From: Bacteroidaceae bacterium
GTDB taxonomy: Bacteria > Bacteroidota > Bacteroidia > Bacteroidales > Bacteroidaceae
Assembly: GCA_017448825.1 (NCBI GenBank)
Contig: JAFSKR010000002.1
Coordinates: 1-64,000, forward strand
Reading direction: 5' to 3'
DNA: 64,000 nucleotides
Shown in pieces: positions 1 to 9,626 of this stretch. The notes below the pieces were generated by a model. The model was not told the origin of the DNA. It worked only from the letters and a program-made list of their open reading frames with translations, and did no database searches. The position numbers and the translations under genes are program-made. Position 1 is the stretch's first letter. Each line of letters opens with the position of its first letter.

Positions 1-385
1 TCCCTCATCCTCCCATCTTCGCACATCCATCCCCTCGTTCCCCCGAACTTTCCTCCTTCGTCTCCGCACACCCTTCCCCCCTCATCCCCTCACGCTTCCC
101 ATCTTCCCCCTTCATCCTTCCACGCCTTCCCCTGCATACGTGGAAACGGGTGTTTGCCGCACCCATCCATTGTCGGTTCTCGGTATCATTGTATACCTAT
201 CCCCGTTATGATTCATTTCCAATAGCGGCAAACATTTATTTCTTTACCGAGGTTCCTGAATTACCTTTTTGCCCTTTCCCATCGAGAGTGGCATCTGTGA
301 AGCGAAATAAAAAGAGTTGGGGAAGAACGACCAAACGGGAAGGTTGGTAGGAAGAGGAAGAATGAGGAGGAGGAAAGAGAAAACA
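1..385. other. Non-coding, pyrimidine-rich stretch
   Basis: No convincing gene is seen. The first ~140 bases are almost all C and T on the plus strand, with repeated CATC and CTTCC runs. The only open frame of note (150-350) has no family resemblance and no credible start context. The region lies downstream of the GH2 gene terminator. Confidence 0.6.
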
Positions 386-429
386 CAAAAAGCGGGGGCA
401 CTTACCTTGGAATGGTAAGTGCCCCCGCT
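386..429 (-). terminator. Intrinsic terminator of the GH2 gene
   Basis: A perfect 16-bp inverted repeat (391-406 with 414-429, starting AGCGGGGGCA) has a 7-nt loop. Read on the minus strand it is followed by five T residues, so it ends the transcript that carries the GH2 gene. Confidence 0.85.
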
Positions 430-491
430 TTCCGCGTTTATTACGATATATGTCCAGCTTGAACCTTTCGGTTCTTACTATTGAGTTGCTG

Positions 492-3095
492 CTATTGCAT
501 CTCGATGGTGATTTGTGCCGTCTCCAGTCCCTTCGCTTTCACGGTGAGGGTCACGGTGCCTGCTGCATCCTGTGGCTGCACGATGGCAAGTGCCTTGCCT
601 CGAAAGGTTGTGGGACGGAGCGAGCGGAATGACTCCATGTCATAAGGATGTCCAGTTCCTGCCACCACTTTCGCCTTACCCGAGAAGGTGATTTCCAAGG
701 GAACTTCTGCTGTCGGGCAGAAATGGCCTTCTTCATCCTCTACACATATATTAATATAAGAAAGGTCGTTGTGAGAGGCAGAGATGGTGTCTCGGTCGGC
801 CTTGAGGGTGATGCGGGCAGGTCGCAGTGCGGTGATGAACTCCACCGTTTCGGGCTTTGCCTTTTTGGCTGCGGGCACCGTCTGGGCTTTCAGCGAGCCT
901 GGTTCGTATGCCACCGTGAACGTGGCTGTGTACGTCTCTGGGTCGGTGTCTTTTTCGCCCATGATGGAGTCGTTGATGAGCAGCTGCACACGGGGTTCAC
1001 GGCTATAGACATTGACCCGAAGGGAGTCGTCGCGGTGTCCGTTGATGTTGTGGCGTATGTTGCCCACGACATTGGTGGTCTGGTAGTTTTCTGGACGGAT
1101 GTCAACGGGCAGGTATTCCCCTTTTGAATAGGCTTGTGCCTTCCAGTTCCAGTGGTTCTCCTCGGCTGTCCATCCCCACCCATTCACGTCCTCGCGTTCA
1201 CCATGTGTCACGCTGGGACGAACTGCCATCGCTATTTTGCTGCGACGCCAAAGCACATCGCGGTAGTAGCTCTGTGGTTTCTTGTCGCCGATAAGGTCGA
1301 GGTCGCCACACCAAGCATTGAACCAAGGCCATGAGAGGAACTGAATCCAGCGGTTGTCCGAACGTTCGAGCGTATGACCGAGACCCGCCTCACCGATGTA
1401 GTCGATGGCTGTCCAGACGAAGTCGCCAATGACGTATGGATGCTTCTCCACCAAGTTCCAGTTCTGTGCCATCTCCTTGGGGAAGGACTCTGACCCATAG
1501 ATGATGCGGTCGGGGAAGGAGTCGTGGTCGGCCTCGTAGTGTCCCCACTCATAGTTGTAACCACCCACTTCCACATTCTCGAAAGCGCGGTAGCTGTCTG
1601 TTTCCCACTTGAATTTGGGTCTGTCCCAGAAGGAGTTGACCGCCAGCGTGGTGGGACGTGTGCCGTCGTTGTTGTTAGCCACCAAGTTCAGTTCCAGCGC
1701 GATTTCCTTTCCACGGGGGATGTCGGCACGCTGAGCGATTTCGTTGCCGATGCTCCACATGATGACACTCGGATGATTGCGGTCTCGACGCACCATCAGT
1801 GCCATATCCTTCTCATGGTCACGCGTGAAGTACTGGCTGTAGTCGTGACGACGCTTTGCCTCTTCCCACTGGTCAAACACCTCGTCGATGACCAGCATTC
1901 CAAGGCTGTCGCAGGCGTTGAGGAAAGCCTCGGTGGGCAGATTGTGGCTGCATCGCACAGCGTTATATCCCTGTGCCTTCATCAGTTCCACCTTTCTCAC
2001 TTCAGCACGGTCGATGCCAGCGGCACCTAACAAGCCGTTGTCGTGATGCACACAGCCACCATAGAGTTTCAGCGACTTGCCGTTCAGCTTGAAACCTTCT
2101 TCGGCATTGAAACTGATAGAGCGGATGCCGAAAGGCACATACAGCGCATCCTTTTCCTCGCCATATTTCGTGACATACACCTTGGCGGTATAGCGATAGG
2201 GATTGTCCAACGACCACAACTTAGGAGCCTTGACGGTCATCTCTGTGGCAAAGAGTGCCCCGTCCTCTGACACAGGCACCTCGATATCGACTTCGCTGTG
2301 TGCCACCGTATTCTGCTGGTCGTCCATGATGTCCACACACAACTGACCCACCGCATACTGGGTGTCACCGTTGAACACCTTGGCAAAGACCTTCACGTTG
2401 GCATCCTTTCCCTTGTTGATGAGTTCAGAGCCATCCACAAACGTGTCCCATTCGTCCAGATGCAGCTTGTCCGTCTGCTCCAACCACACGTGGCGGAACA
2501 TACCGCTACCCGCATACCAACGAGAGTTCAGGCCTTCGTTCACAGCCTTCACCACAAGGGTCACCTCGCGTTCGTTCTTTCGACGGTTCGCCTCGTCCAT
2601 CAGTATCTTGTTCAGGTTCACCACAAAGGGCATATAGCCATATACATTGACAGCTGCCTTGATGCCGTTCACCCACACTTCCGCCTGATTATAGACACCA
2701 TCGAAGCGCACGTTCACATTGGTTTGTGAGAGAAAGGTTTCCACTGAGGCATTGCCAACGATGGGCAGCTGAAAGGTTTTGCGATACCACCCCACTCCAC
2801 CGACGGTCTGCCCTGTGTCCCAATCGCCAATACTCATACGAGAGAAAGGTCCCACCTGCACATCGTTCCATGTCGTGTTTCGCTGGCGGTAGTCGAGGGT
2901 GTCAAATACCGCCTCCATACTAAAATCGTGCGGCACGGTGAGGGTGCGCCACTTCGAGTCGTCAAAGTCCTTCGCCTCGGCATTTACCACGCCACCACGC
3001 ATGAACTTCCACCCCATGTCCAAACTCTGCTTTCGCTGCGCATGAGCGGCAGCAAACGACAGAAGCATCAAAGAAAACAAAATCAATCGTCTCAT
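492..3095 (-). CDS. Secreted GH2 family beta-galactosidase-like glycosidase
   Basis: This exo-acting glycoside hydrolase has the GH2 layout. A signal peptide (residues 1-20, ending AHAQ) is followed by a jelly-roll sugar-binding domain (~25-215), an immunoglobulin-like domain (~220-330), a TIM barrel (~335-640) and C-terminal beta domains. The likely acid/base is E452 in SIGNEIAQ and the nucleophile E537 in YGSESF, both intact. The length of 867 residues suits secreted Bacteroidales GH2 enzymes. It probably acts in the periplasm on beta-galactosides or related glycans; the substrate cannot be read from sequence. The gene starts 19 nt after the UPF0210 gene on the same strand, so it may share that transcript, although the functions look unrelated. 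Confidence 0.92.
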   Translation of the reverse strand: MRRLILFSLMLLSFAAAHAQRKQSLDMGWKFMRGGVVNAEAKDFDDSKWRTLTVPHDFSMEAVFDTLDYRQRNTTWNDVQVGPFSRMSIGDWDTGQTVGGVGWYRKTFQLPIVGNASVETFLSQTNVNVRFDGVYNQAEVWVNGIKAAVNVYGYMPFVVNLNKILMDEANRRKNEREVTLVVKAVNEGLNSRWYAGSGMFRHVWLEQTDKLHLDEWDTFVDGSELINKGKDANVKVFAKVFNGDTQYAVGQLCVDIMDDQQNTVAHSEVDIEVPVSEDGALFATEMTVKAPKLWSLDNPYRYTAKVYVTKYGEEKDALYVPFGIRSISFNAEEGFKLNGKSLKLYGGCVHHDNGLLGAAGIDRAEVRKVELMKAQGYNAVRCSHNLPTEAFLNACDSLGMLVIDEVFDQWEEAKRRHDYSQYFTRDHEKDMALMVRRDRNHPSVIMWSIGNEIAQRADIPRGKEIALELNLVANNNDGTRPTTLAVNSFWDRPKFKWETDSYRAFENVEVGGYNYEWGHYEADHDSFPDRIIYGSESFPKEMAQNWNLVEKHPYVIGDFVWTAIDYIGEAGLGHTLERSDNRWIQFLSWPWFNAWCGDLDLIGDKKPQSYYRDVLWRRSKIAMAVRPSVTHGEREDVNGWGWTAEENHWNWKAQAYSKGEYLPVDIRPENYQTTNVVGNIRHNINGHRDDSLRVNVYSREPRVQLLINDSIMGEKDTDPETYTATFTVAYEPGSLKAQTVPAAKKAKPETVEFITALRPARITLKADRDTISASHNDLSYINICVEDEEGHFCPTAEVPLEITFSGKAKVVAGTGHPYDMESFRSLRPTTFRGKALAIVQPQDAAGTVTLTVKAKGLETAQITIEMQ

Positions 3096-3114
3096 TGTTC
3101 AGTTCTTCTATTTT

Positions 3115-4479
3115 TCAATTCTTAAAACTATGTATCGGTGCTGGAATACGACCGCCCCTATCGACAAAACGCTGACTGGAGAACGTATTGACAGGCATGA
3201 TGGGCGCATAGCCTAACAAGCCACCAAATTCCACCGTGTCGCCCACGGTCTTGCCCACCACGGGGATGATGCGCACAGCCGTGGTCTTCTGATTCACCAT
3301 ACCGATGGCACTCTCGTCAGCAATGATGCCCGCAATGGTTGTTGCCGGGGTGTCGCCTGGAATGGCTATCATGTCCAGTCCGACAGAGCAGACACAAGTC
3401 ATAGCCTCCAGTTTCTCGATGGTCAAGGCACCTGCTTCCACCGCATCAATCATGCCTTGGTCTTCACTCACCGGAATGAATGCTCCTGACAAACCACCCA
3501 CGTAGGACGATGCCATCACCCCACCCTTCTTCACTTGGTCGTTCAGCAGTGCCAATGCCGCCGTTGTGCCCGGTGCACCAGGATGTTCCACGCCAATACA
3601 CTTCAGGATGTCTGCCACCGAGTCGCCAATCGCCGGGGTGGGTGCAAGACTGAGGTCGATGATGCCGAACGGAATGCCCAGCCTTCGGCTTGCCTCCTGT
3701 GCAACTAATTGTCCCACTCGCGTAATCTTGAAGGCTGTACGCTTGATGGTCTCGCACAACAGTTCGAAGTTTGCATCGGGTATCTGTTCCAAAGCATACT
3801 TCACCACACCAGGTCCACTGACACCCACGTTGATGATGGCATCTGCCTCGCTCACTCCATGAAAGGCACCAGCCATGAAGGGGTTGTCGTCGGGGGCATT
3901 ACAGAGCACGACCAGCTTTGCACAACCCAGCGAGTCCACTTCCTTCGTCTCTTCCGCTGTCTGCTTAATGATGTCGCCCATCAGCCGCACAGCATCCATG
4001 TTAATGCCCGTCTTGGTCGAACCCACGTTCACACTCGAACAGATGCGTTCCGTACATGCCATCGCCATCGGGATGCTACGAATAAGCAGTTCATCGCTCT
4101 TCGTCATGCCTTTCGACACCACAGCCGAGTAGCCTCCGAGGAAATTCACACCTACCTCCTTGGCAGCCTTGTCCAAGGTCTTCGCTATCTGCACATAGTC
4201 GCCAGGGATGCGGCAGCAAGCACTACCCACCAACGATATCGGTGTGATGCTGATACGCTTGTTCACAATCGGGATGCCAAACTCCTTGGCGATGTCCTCC
4301 CCTGTCTTCACGAGGTCGCGTGCCAATGTTGTGATTTTATGGTATATCTTCTCGCACGTCACCGTCAAGTCCTTGTCGGCACAATCGAGCAGACTGATTC
4401 CCATCGTTATCGTTCGGACGTCAAGATTCTCCTGCTCAATCATCTTGTTCGTCTCAATCACTTCCTGCAAGTTAATCAT
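3115..4479 (-). CDS. UPF0210 (PFL/DUF711) family protein
   Basis: The 454-residue protein matches the UPF0210 or PFL family over its whole length. It opens with [13 protein letters not shown] and has the glycine-rich stretches typical of the family ([25 protein letters not shown]). The family resembles a glycyl-radical enzyme fold superficially but its reaction is unknown. The gene immediately follows the ACT-domain gene on the same strand (48-nt gap), an association conserved across bacteria, which suggests the small ACT protein senses a ligand for this one. The cytoplasm is the expected location because there is no signal peptide. Confidence 0.9.
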   Translation of the reverse strand: MINLQEVIETNKMIEQENLDVRTITMGISLLDCADKDLTVTCEKIYHKITTLARDLVKTGEDIAKEFGIPIVNKRISITPISLVGSACCRIPGDYVQIAKTLDKAAKEVGVNFLGGYSAVVSKGMTKSDELLIRSIPMAMACTERICSSVNVGSTKTGINMDAVRLMGDIIKQTAEETKEVDSLGCAKLVVLCNAPDDNPFMAGAFHGVSEADAIINVGVSGPGVVKYALEQIPDANFELLCETIKRTAFKITRVGQLVAQEASRRLGIPFGIIDLSLAPTPAIGDSVADILKCIGVEHPGAPGTTAALALLNDQVKKGGVMASSYVGGLSGAFIPVSEDQGMIDAVEAGALTIEKLEAMTCVCSVGLDMIAIPGDTPATTIAGIIADESAIGMVNQKTTAVRIIPVVGKTVGDTVEFGGLLGYAPIMPVNTFSSQRFVDRGGRIPAPIHSFKN

Positions 4480-4527
4480 CTTGATAATTTACAATTTGAC
4501 GATTTACAATTTACACTCGTAGTTCCC

Positions 4528-4800
4528 TTAGATTCTGTGCATTTTGTCAAAAATATCCTCCAACTGGCACTTCACCTGCACACCTGTATCGACACCTATC
4601 TTCGCCAGTTCGTCGCTCAGCACATCGAATGCCTTCACCGACTTGGTCAAATCGACTATCATCATCATGTTGAAAAATTCCTGTACGATGGTCTGTGAGA
4701 TGTCCAAAATGTTGATTTCATTATCGGCAAGATAGGTACAAACCTTGGCAATGATGCCCACAGTGTCCTTGCCCACCACTGTAATAATTGCTCTTGTCAT
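4528..4800 (-). CDS. ACT domain-containing protein (UPF0237)
   Basis: This 90-residue protein is a single ACT ligand-binding domain of the UPF0237 family, starting MTRAIITVVGKDTVGIIAK, with the glycine and hydrophobic pattern of amino-acid-sensing ACT folds. It is encoded directly upstream of the UPF0210 gene and probably forms a regulatory dimer for it. No catalytic residues are expected. The ligand is not evident from the sequence. Confidence 0.9.
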   Translation of the reverse strand: MTRAIITVVGKDTVGIIAKVCTYLADNEINILDISQTIVQEFFNMMMIVDLTKSVKAFDVLSDELAKIGVDTGVQVKCQLEDIFDKMHRI

Positions 4801-4822
4801 ATCTCAAATCATTTTACGAATG

Positions 4823-4830
4823 CAAAGGTA
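4823..4830 (-). promoter_or_regulatory. Putative -7 box of the ACT-UPF0210 transcript
   Basis: On the minus strand this reads TACCTTTG, the Bacteroidetes -7 element. It would start transcription about 16 nt before the ACT gene. No clear TTTG is seen at -33, so it is only a partial match. Confidence 0.4.
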
Positions 4831-4901
4831 GTGAAAATTTTGGTATAGTGAATGAAAAGACACTAAAATGCTCTTTTTCTTCAAGGCTTTTCCCCCTTTC
4901 C

Positions 4902-4933
4902 TTTGTTTATATAGATAAAAAAACGTACATTTG
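4902..4933 (+). promoter_or_regulatory. Promoter of the DUF4468 gene
   Basis: TTTG (4902-4905), a 20-nt spacer and TACATTTG (4926-4933) match the Bacteroidetes housekeeping promoter exactly. The predicted transcript has a leader of about 30 nt before the ATG at 4971. Confidence 0.75.
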
Positions 4934-4970
4934 CCCGAAATTTCTTACTTCTTACAAAAGAGAAAACGAT

Positions 4971-5708
4971 ATGAAAAAGAGTATTTTCACGATGTGCACC
5001 ATTGCCGTGCTCACATTTTGTGGGATGACAAATGTACAAGCACAAATCATGAAGGCTGCCGATTTGGAGAAATACGCCAAGGAGCGATATGGTGAGAGGT
5101 GGCTTGATGCCGCTGCCAACCTCGCCAGAACATTGAAACTCGACAAGAATGAGTCGCTGACCTATCAGCAAGTCATCGAGGCACCAGGCAAGACGAAGCA
5201 GCAGCTGTATATAGCCCTCAACTATTGGGCGACCGCCACTTTCAAAGACAAGCAAGCCATCACCCTCAACGACAAGGATGAGGGCTGCATCATCATCTCC
5301 TCCACCATCCCCAACATCGTGGAGCACATGGGAACCCTCAACAAATACTCCGTAAGCATCACGCCTGTCATCCGTATCGACATCAAGGAGGGAAAAATCC
5401 GTGTGACCTACACCGTACAGAATTACGACATTCTTGCCGACATCAGCGGTGGATGGCTCAGCCCTACCGATGATGCTCGCAAGACCTACGGTGACTCCAA
5501 ACGGAAACAGGAAGACAAGACCAATGCCAACCTCTACGACGAGCAATGGGAAATTGCCCGCCACTACCCCTTTGTGGAAAAAGACGCACAGAAACGCACC
5601 TGCGCCAAAGCCCTCGTGATGGCACACGCCTACTCGAACGCCGTGCTCGACAAAGTGGAAGAAGCCATCAAGAACGGAATTGTCGGCAACGAGGATGATG
5701 ACTGGTGA
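4971..5708 (+). CDS. Exported DUF4468 domain protein
   Basis: The start was placed at ATG 4971 because it opens a signal peptide (MKKSIFTMCTIAVLTFC, cleavage near VQAQ) just after a well-formed promoter; upstream in-frame codons overlap that promoter. The mature part carries a DUF4468 (TBP-like fold) region at about residues 55-155, recognisable from the pattern PGKTKQQLY, LNDKDEGCIII and IDIKEGKIRVTYT. A charged tail rich in Lys, Asp and Glu follows. These proteins are common in Bacteroidales and their function is unknown. The gene stands alone, convergent with the NigD-like gene. Confidence 0.75.
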   Translation: MKKSIFTMCTIAVLTFCGMTNVQAQIMKAADLEKYAKERYGERWLDAAANLARTLKLDKNESLTYQQVIEAPGKTKQQLYIALNYWATATFKDKQAITLNDKDEGCIIISSTIPNIVEHMGTLNKYSVSITPVIRIDIKEGKIRVTYTVQNYDILADISGGWLSPTDDARKTYGDSKRKQEDKTNANLYDEQWEIARHYPFVEKDAQKRTCAKALVMAHAYSNAVLDKVEEAIKNGIVGNEDDDW

Positions 5709-5757
5709 TGCCAATTCGGCATCATCGCTCTAAGAGTCCCTCTACGAAAAGACCCTC

Positions 5758-6378
5758 TCAGAAAGTACGGGTATAAATACCTTCGTAGGTGGGAACAGAA
5801 AATGTGAGAGTGGTCACACTGTCAGGAATCGGCATCGACATATAGACCTGTCGGGTGTATGACTCAGCATCGTCAGCAGGACGATGGTGGACAAGGGAAT
5901 AATGCCCTGTGCTGTCCTCGCTGAATGCGTAGGAATGTTTATCAGACCCCGTCGTCATCAATCCCAAGTGTATATTGATATAGCCACCACCACGCCAAAG
6001 GCTCACCACCTTGAGCGGGTCGCGTGGCAATGTGTCAAGATGAAGCGCGCTATCGACCACCGTCTGAATGTCCTCAGCAGGACGGGGACGGGAAGAAAAC
6101 ACATGAGCGATGTTGTATAGTTGCATCTTGTCCCCCTCAAGGGTGTAAGATGCGATGCAACGCAGCAGTGTGTCCTTCGAAGACGAGGCAATCGCCTGGG
6201 CAGAGACATCATAGCGTCCCCCTCCATCTAAAGAGACAGAAGACACGGTGCCTGAAGCATTTGTGCGTGCCACGACAAAGTCTGTGATGAGGGAGGGATA
6301 GTCTTTGTCGTCTGAGCAACTGACCACCATCATCACCCCCAACAAAAGGATGAGGCTAAGACTGAACGGCTTTCTCAT
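5758..6378 (-). CDS. NigD-like lipoprotein
   Basis: The 206-residue product begins with a lipoprotein signal (MRKPFSLSLILLLGVMMVVSC, Cys21 as lipid anchor). The following YPSLITDFVVARTNASG and a later half with short beta strands resemble the NigD-like family, whose members sit in the Bacteroidales envelope and are of unknown function. The start is the ATG at 6378; longer in-frame extensions lie inside the acyltransferase gene in a shifted frame and lack export features. It overlaps the acyltransferase end by 23 nt, so it is probably the last gene of the envelope operon. Confidence 0.7.
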   Translation of the reverse strand: MRKPFSLSLILLLGVMMVVSCSDDKDYPSLITDFVVARTNASGTVSSVSLDGGGRYDVSAQAIASSSKDTLLRCIASYTLEGDKMQLYNIAHVFSSRPRPAEDIQTVVDSALHLDTLPRDPLKVVSLWRGGGYINIHLGLMTTGSDKHSYAFSEDSTGHYSLVHHRPADDAESYTRQVYMSMPIPDSVTTLTFSVPTYEGIYTRTF

Positions 6379-7489
6379 AATTACGGAGGGGGTTAGCATA
6401 CATAGCAGTAATTTTTTCGCGGAGAAAGGGCACATCAGGCTGCTCCACATCAACCATCTGGATGCGTGACTCAATATACTCGTTCCTCTTCCCAGCCAAG
6501 GCATCACGGTTGATGTCGTAAATGCGGTAGTTCTTGTGAATCTCGTGGTCGATATGTTCTGCCACCATGCGGAAGATGTCAGCCTTCTCGATTGTAGAGG
6601 CATCAAGCGTGTCCAGCCACCCGTTGATGCAATCAGCGGCTTGATAGTGGACGTGCCCTTTCTTGCCCCAGATGCCAATCTTCATGTTGTCGAGGTCGTC
6701 CTGCTTTGCCTTCTTCCAACCGGGGATGTCACGCTTGCATTGGAACTCCTTGGCCTTCAGATAGTCACAAGGGTCATACTCGTAGGAAATCGCCAGCGGA
6801 ACGATGTTCATGTGGCGAAGGTTCGCGATGATGTCAGCCGTTGTCTTGCCAGGCGTGGGACCACCCATATTGAGCATCTTGAGCACAGACTCTTGCGTGC
6901 GGTCGTCGGAATCCTTGGCACGTCCTTCGCGCTGTGCAATCCAGATGTTCTCGTGCTTCTCGTTGATGGCGAAGTGCATATACTGGCTCATGTGGATGGA
7001 CGACTTGAGCATCTCCTTCGGTGTCAAACCCCGATTGACGGTGAACGACTTGTTCATGCGCACCAGCGTCTTAATCCACGGATAGATGAGGAGGTTGTCA
7101 CCAATGGCAATCTCCACTGTAGTAGAAAAGCCGTCTCTCAGCATGAATGTATCAAGAAAAGCCGAATCGAGCACGATGTCACGGTGGTTAGACATGAAGG
7201 TGTAGTTGGCTTTGCGATTGAGCGACTTGGGGAACAAGTAGGAATATCCCGTAGAAGCTTTGTGCAGCACATAATAGACCAGCGGCTTCATGTACCGCTT
7301 CTGGAAGTCGAGCGGTGTGTTGATGCCGATGAAAAGCTTGCGGAGGAGCCAGTTGCGCAGCCCCTTCGGGAGGGGAATCAGTCCTTGCAGAATCTTGTCA
7401 AACTGGCGGTCATCCAACATACTGTCGAAGGCGGCCTTCATCTCGCCCTCAGCACATGGACGAATATCGTCAAAATCACTTAATTGCAT
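6356..7489 (-). CDS. Acyltransferase (PlsC/GPAT-like)
   Basis: The 377-residue protein resembles glycerol-phosphate acyltransferases. It has the acceptor motif SNHRDIVLD (His102, Asp108), which carries one residue more than the usual H-x4-D spacing, and the later WIAQREGRAKD, which corresponds to the EGTR-like phosphate-binding motif. It is likely to transfer acyl chains to a lipid precursor at the inner membrane face. It is fourth in an envelope operon, 23 nt after the D-Ala-D-Ala ligase. The exact acceptor is not evident; an ornithine or lyso-lipid acceptor is possible. Confidence 0.8.
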   Translation of the reverse strand: MQLSDFDDIRPCAEGEMKAAFDSMLDDRQFDKILQGLIPLPKGLRNWLLRKLFIGINTPLDFQKRYMKPLVYYVLHKASTGYSYLFPKSLNRKANYTFMSNHRDIVLDSAFLDTFMLRDGFSTTVEIAIGDNLLIYPWIKTLVRMNKSFTVNRGLTPKEMLKSSIHMSQYMHFAINEKHENIWIAQREGRAKDSDDRTQESVLKMLNMGGPTPGKTTADIIANLRHMNIVPLAISYEYDPCDYLKAKEFQCKRDIPGWKKAKQDDLDNMKIGIWGKKGHVHYQAADCINGWLDTLDASTIEKADIFRMVAEHIDHEIHKNYRIYDINRDALAGKRNEYIESRIQMVDVEQPDVPFLREKITAMYANPLRNYEKAVQS

Positions 7490-7512
7490 CTTTTTCTCTC
7501 CCTTTTGAGTAA

Positions 7513-8508
7513 TTACAACAGCTTGTCGGCAATAATCTCATTCAGCACCTCCTTCATCTCCATTCCAGCCGCCTTCACCTGCTGAGGGATGAAGCTGGTG
7601 GCTGTCATGCCAGGGGTTGTGTTGATTTCCAACAGGTTAATCACATCATCTCCCGCCTCGTTCTTTGTCAGGATGTAGTCAATGCGGATGATGCCCGAAG
7701 CCCCAAGGATGTCATAGATGGCTGCGGTCAGTTGCTGCACACGCCTCGTCGTGTCCTCGGGCAGACGGGCAGGCGTGATTTCCTCCACCATGCCATTGTA
7801 TTTGGCATCATAGTCGAAGAAGTCGGTCTTAGGCACCACCTCCGTGACAGGAAACACATGCATCCCCCCGGCCTTGGTGCGGTAAGCCCCATCCGTGATT
7901 TCCACACCCTTCATCTCGCGCTCCACCAACACCTCGTCACACTCCTCCAGGGCCTTTCCGATAGCAGGAAGAAGACCCTCCAGCGTCTTGCAGTGAGTCA
8001 CCCCAAAGCTCGAACCACCTCCATTAGGCTTGACAAAGCATGGCAAACCCACCTTGTCCACAATCTGACGGTCATCCACCTCCTGCCCCTTACGCACCAG
8101 CACATCGTCTGCCACCTTCACGCCAAAGCTTCTCAAGAACTGGTTCAAGGCAAACTTATTGAACGTCAGCGACTCCACCAGCACACCGCTTGTGGAATAA
8201 GGAATGTTCAAGAGGTCAAAATACCCCTGCAACGTGCCATCTTCTCCTGGGGTACCGTGAATGGTGATGTAGGCATAGTCGGGTTTGATGTCCCTGCCCC
8301 ACTCGTCCTTGAAGGAAAAGTTGTGGCGATAGACGGGCGAACGCTTGTCGCCAGGCAGATGCGCCACCCATCCAGAATGGCTCACCTCCACAATATATAC
8401 ATCGTAAAGTTCCTTGTCAATCCATGAATCAATACCAGCCGCACTTCTGAGCGACACATCGTGCTCGGAGCTGTCGCCCCCTGCCACGATTGCAATTACC
8501 TTCTTCAT
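7513..8508 (-). CDS. ddl: D-alanine--D-alanine ligase
   Basis: This ATP-grasp ligase joins two D-alanines for peptidoglycan precursor synthesis in the cytoplasm. The 331-residue length is normal. Visible landmarks are the N-terminal VIAIVAGGDSSEHDVSL, the central FVKPNGGGSSFGV loop that binds ATP, and the C-terminal LLEINTTPGMT that holds magnesium and substrate. It lies 29 nt after the pseudouridine synthase gene and 23 nt before the acyltransferase gene in one operon. Confidence 0.96.
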   Translation of the reverse strand: MKKVIAIVAGGDSSEHDVSLRSAAGIDSWIDKELYDVYIVEVSHSGWVAHLPGDKRSPVYRHNFSFKDEWGRDIKPDYAYITIHGTPGEDGTLQGYFDLLNIPYSTSGVLVESLTFNKFALNQFLRSFGVKVADDVLVRKGQEVDDRQIVDKVGLPCFVKPNGGGSSFGVTHCKTLEGLLPAIGKALEECDEVLVEREMKGVEITDGAYRTKAGGMHVFPVTEVVPKTDFFDYDAKYNGMVEEITPARLPEDTTRRVQQLTAAIYDILGASGIIRIDYILTKNEAGDDVINLLEINTTPGMTATSFIPQQVKAAGMEMKEVLNEIIADKLL

Positions 8509-8537
8509 TTTCGCCTTTCTATTTTATATTTTACACT

Positions 8538-9593
8538 TTACATCCTCACATACCCACGCCACTTCTCCAAGAGGGTGGCGATGTCATCAGGCAGCGGCGA
8601 GTCAAACATCATCTCCTTGCCAGTCCTCGGATGGACAAAGCCCAAGGTCTTCGCATGAAGCACCTGCCGTGGACAAAGCCTGAAACAATTGTCGATGAAC
8701 TGACGGTACTTTGCCGTGGGTTGCCCCTTCAGCACCTCATCCCCCCCATAACGTTCGTCACAGAACAGCGGATGTCCGATGTGACGCATATGTGCACGTA
8801 TCTGATGCGTCCGTCCCGTCTCCAGCACACACTTCACCAACGTGGTATAGCCGAAGCGTTCCAATATATAATAATGTGTAACAGCACACTTCCCAATCTC
8901 AGAATCGGGCGGAAAGACCGCCATACGCATCCTGTCCTTAGGGTCACGCGCGATGTTGCCCTCTATGCGGCCCTCATCCTCTGTGAAATTGCCCCACACC
9001 AAGGCGTTATACTCACGCTTGGTGGTCTTATTGAAAAACTGAAGGCCGAGACTCGTCTTGGCCGAGGCAGCCTTGGCAATGACGAGCAGACCGCTGGTGT
9101 CCTTGTCGATGCGATGCACCAACCCGATTTCAGGGTCGTTGATGTCATACTGCGGCATATCCTTCAGGTGCCATGCCAGCGCATTGAGCAGCGTGCCGTT
9201 CCAGTTGCCAAAGCCAGGATGCACCACCAACCCCGCCGGTTTGTTCACCACGATAAGGTCATCATCTTCATACACAATGTCAAGCGGGATGTCCTCAGGA
9301 GAAATCTTGTTCTCATAGTGCGGGCGGTCGAGCATCACCTGAATGACATCATCAGGCTTCACCTTGTAGGAACGTTTGACGGGTCGCCCATTCGCCATAA
9401 TGAAACCCGCATCCGCCGCTTTCTGCACACGGTTGCGGGAAGTATTGCTCAAATGGTCAAGCAAAAACTTATCGACCCGAAGAAACTTCTGGTTCCTGTC
9501 GGCAACAAAGCGGTGGTGCTCATACAGCTGGGAAGTTTCATCATCCTCCAACTCCTCTTCCTCCACCCGAATGTCCAATTCGTCCACGTTCAT
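8538..9593 (-). CDS. RluA/RluD family pseudouridine synthase
   Basis: The enzyme converts uridine to pseudouridine in RNA, most likely 23S rRNA. An S4 RNA-binding domain lies at about residues 38-90 and the catalytic domain follows, with the signature HRIDKDTSGLL in which Asp163 is the nucleophile. The acidic N-terminal 25 residues (EEEELEDDE) are an extension often seen in this group. It sits between the PASTA protein and Ddl genes, a common order in Bacteroidales. RluD is the likely class, but the exact target position cannot be proven here. Confidence 0.93.
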   Translation of the reverse strand: MNVDELDIRVEEEELEDDETSQLYEHHRFVADRNQKFLRVDKFLLDHLSNTSRNRVQKAADAGFIMANGRPVKRSYKVKPDDVIQVMLDRPHYENKISPEDIPLDIVYEDDDLIVVNKPAGLVVHPGFGNWNGTLLNALAWHLKDMPQYDINDPEIGLVHRIDKDTSGLLVIAKAASAKTSLGLQFFNKTTKREYNALVWGNFTEDEGRIEGNIARDPKDRMRMAVFPPDSEIGKCAVTHYYILERFGYTTLVKCVLETGRTHQIRAHMRHIGHPLFCDERYGGDEVLKGQPTAKYRQFIDNCFRLCPRQVLHAKTLGFVHPRTGKEMMFDSPLPDDIATLLEKWRGYVRM

Positions 9594-9626
9594 CCTAACT
9601 CTTCCTGTATCGAACTCAAAAACTCC

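Noticed and set aside
150-350. 66-residue plus-strand open frame
   Set aside because: No start context, no family resemblance and skewed base composition in the region.
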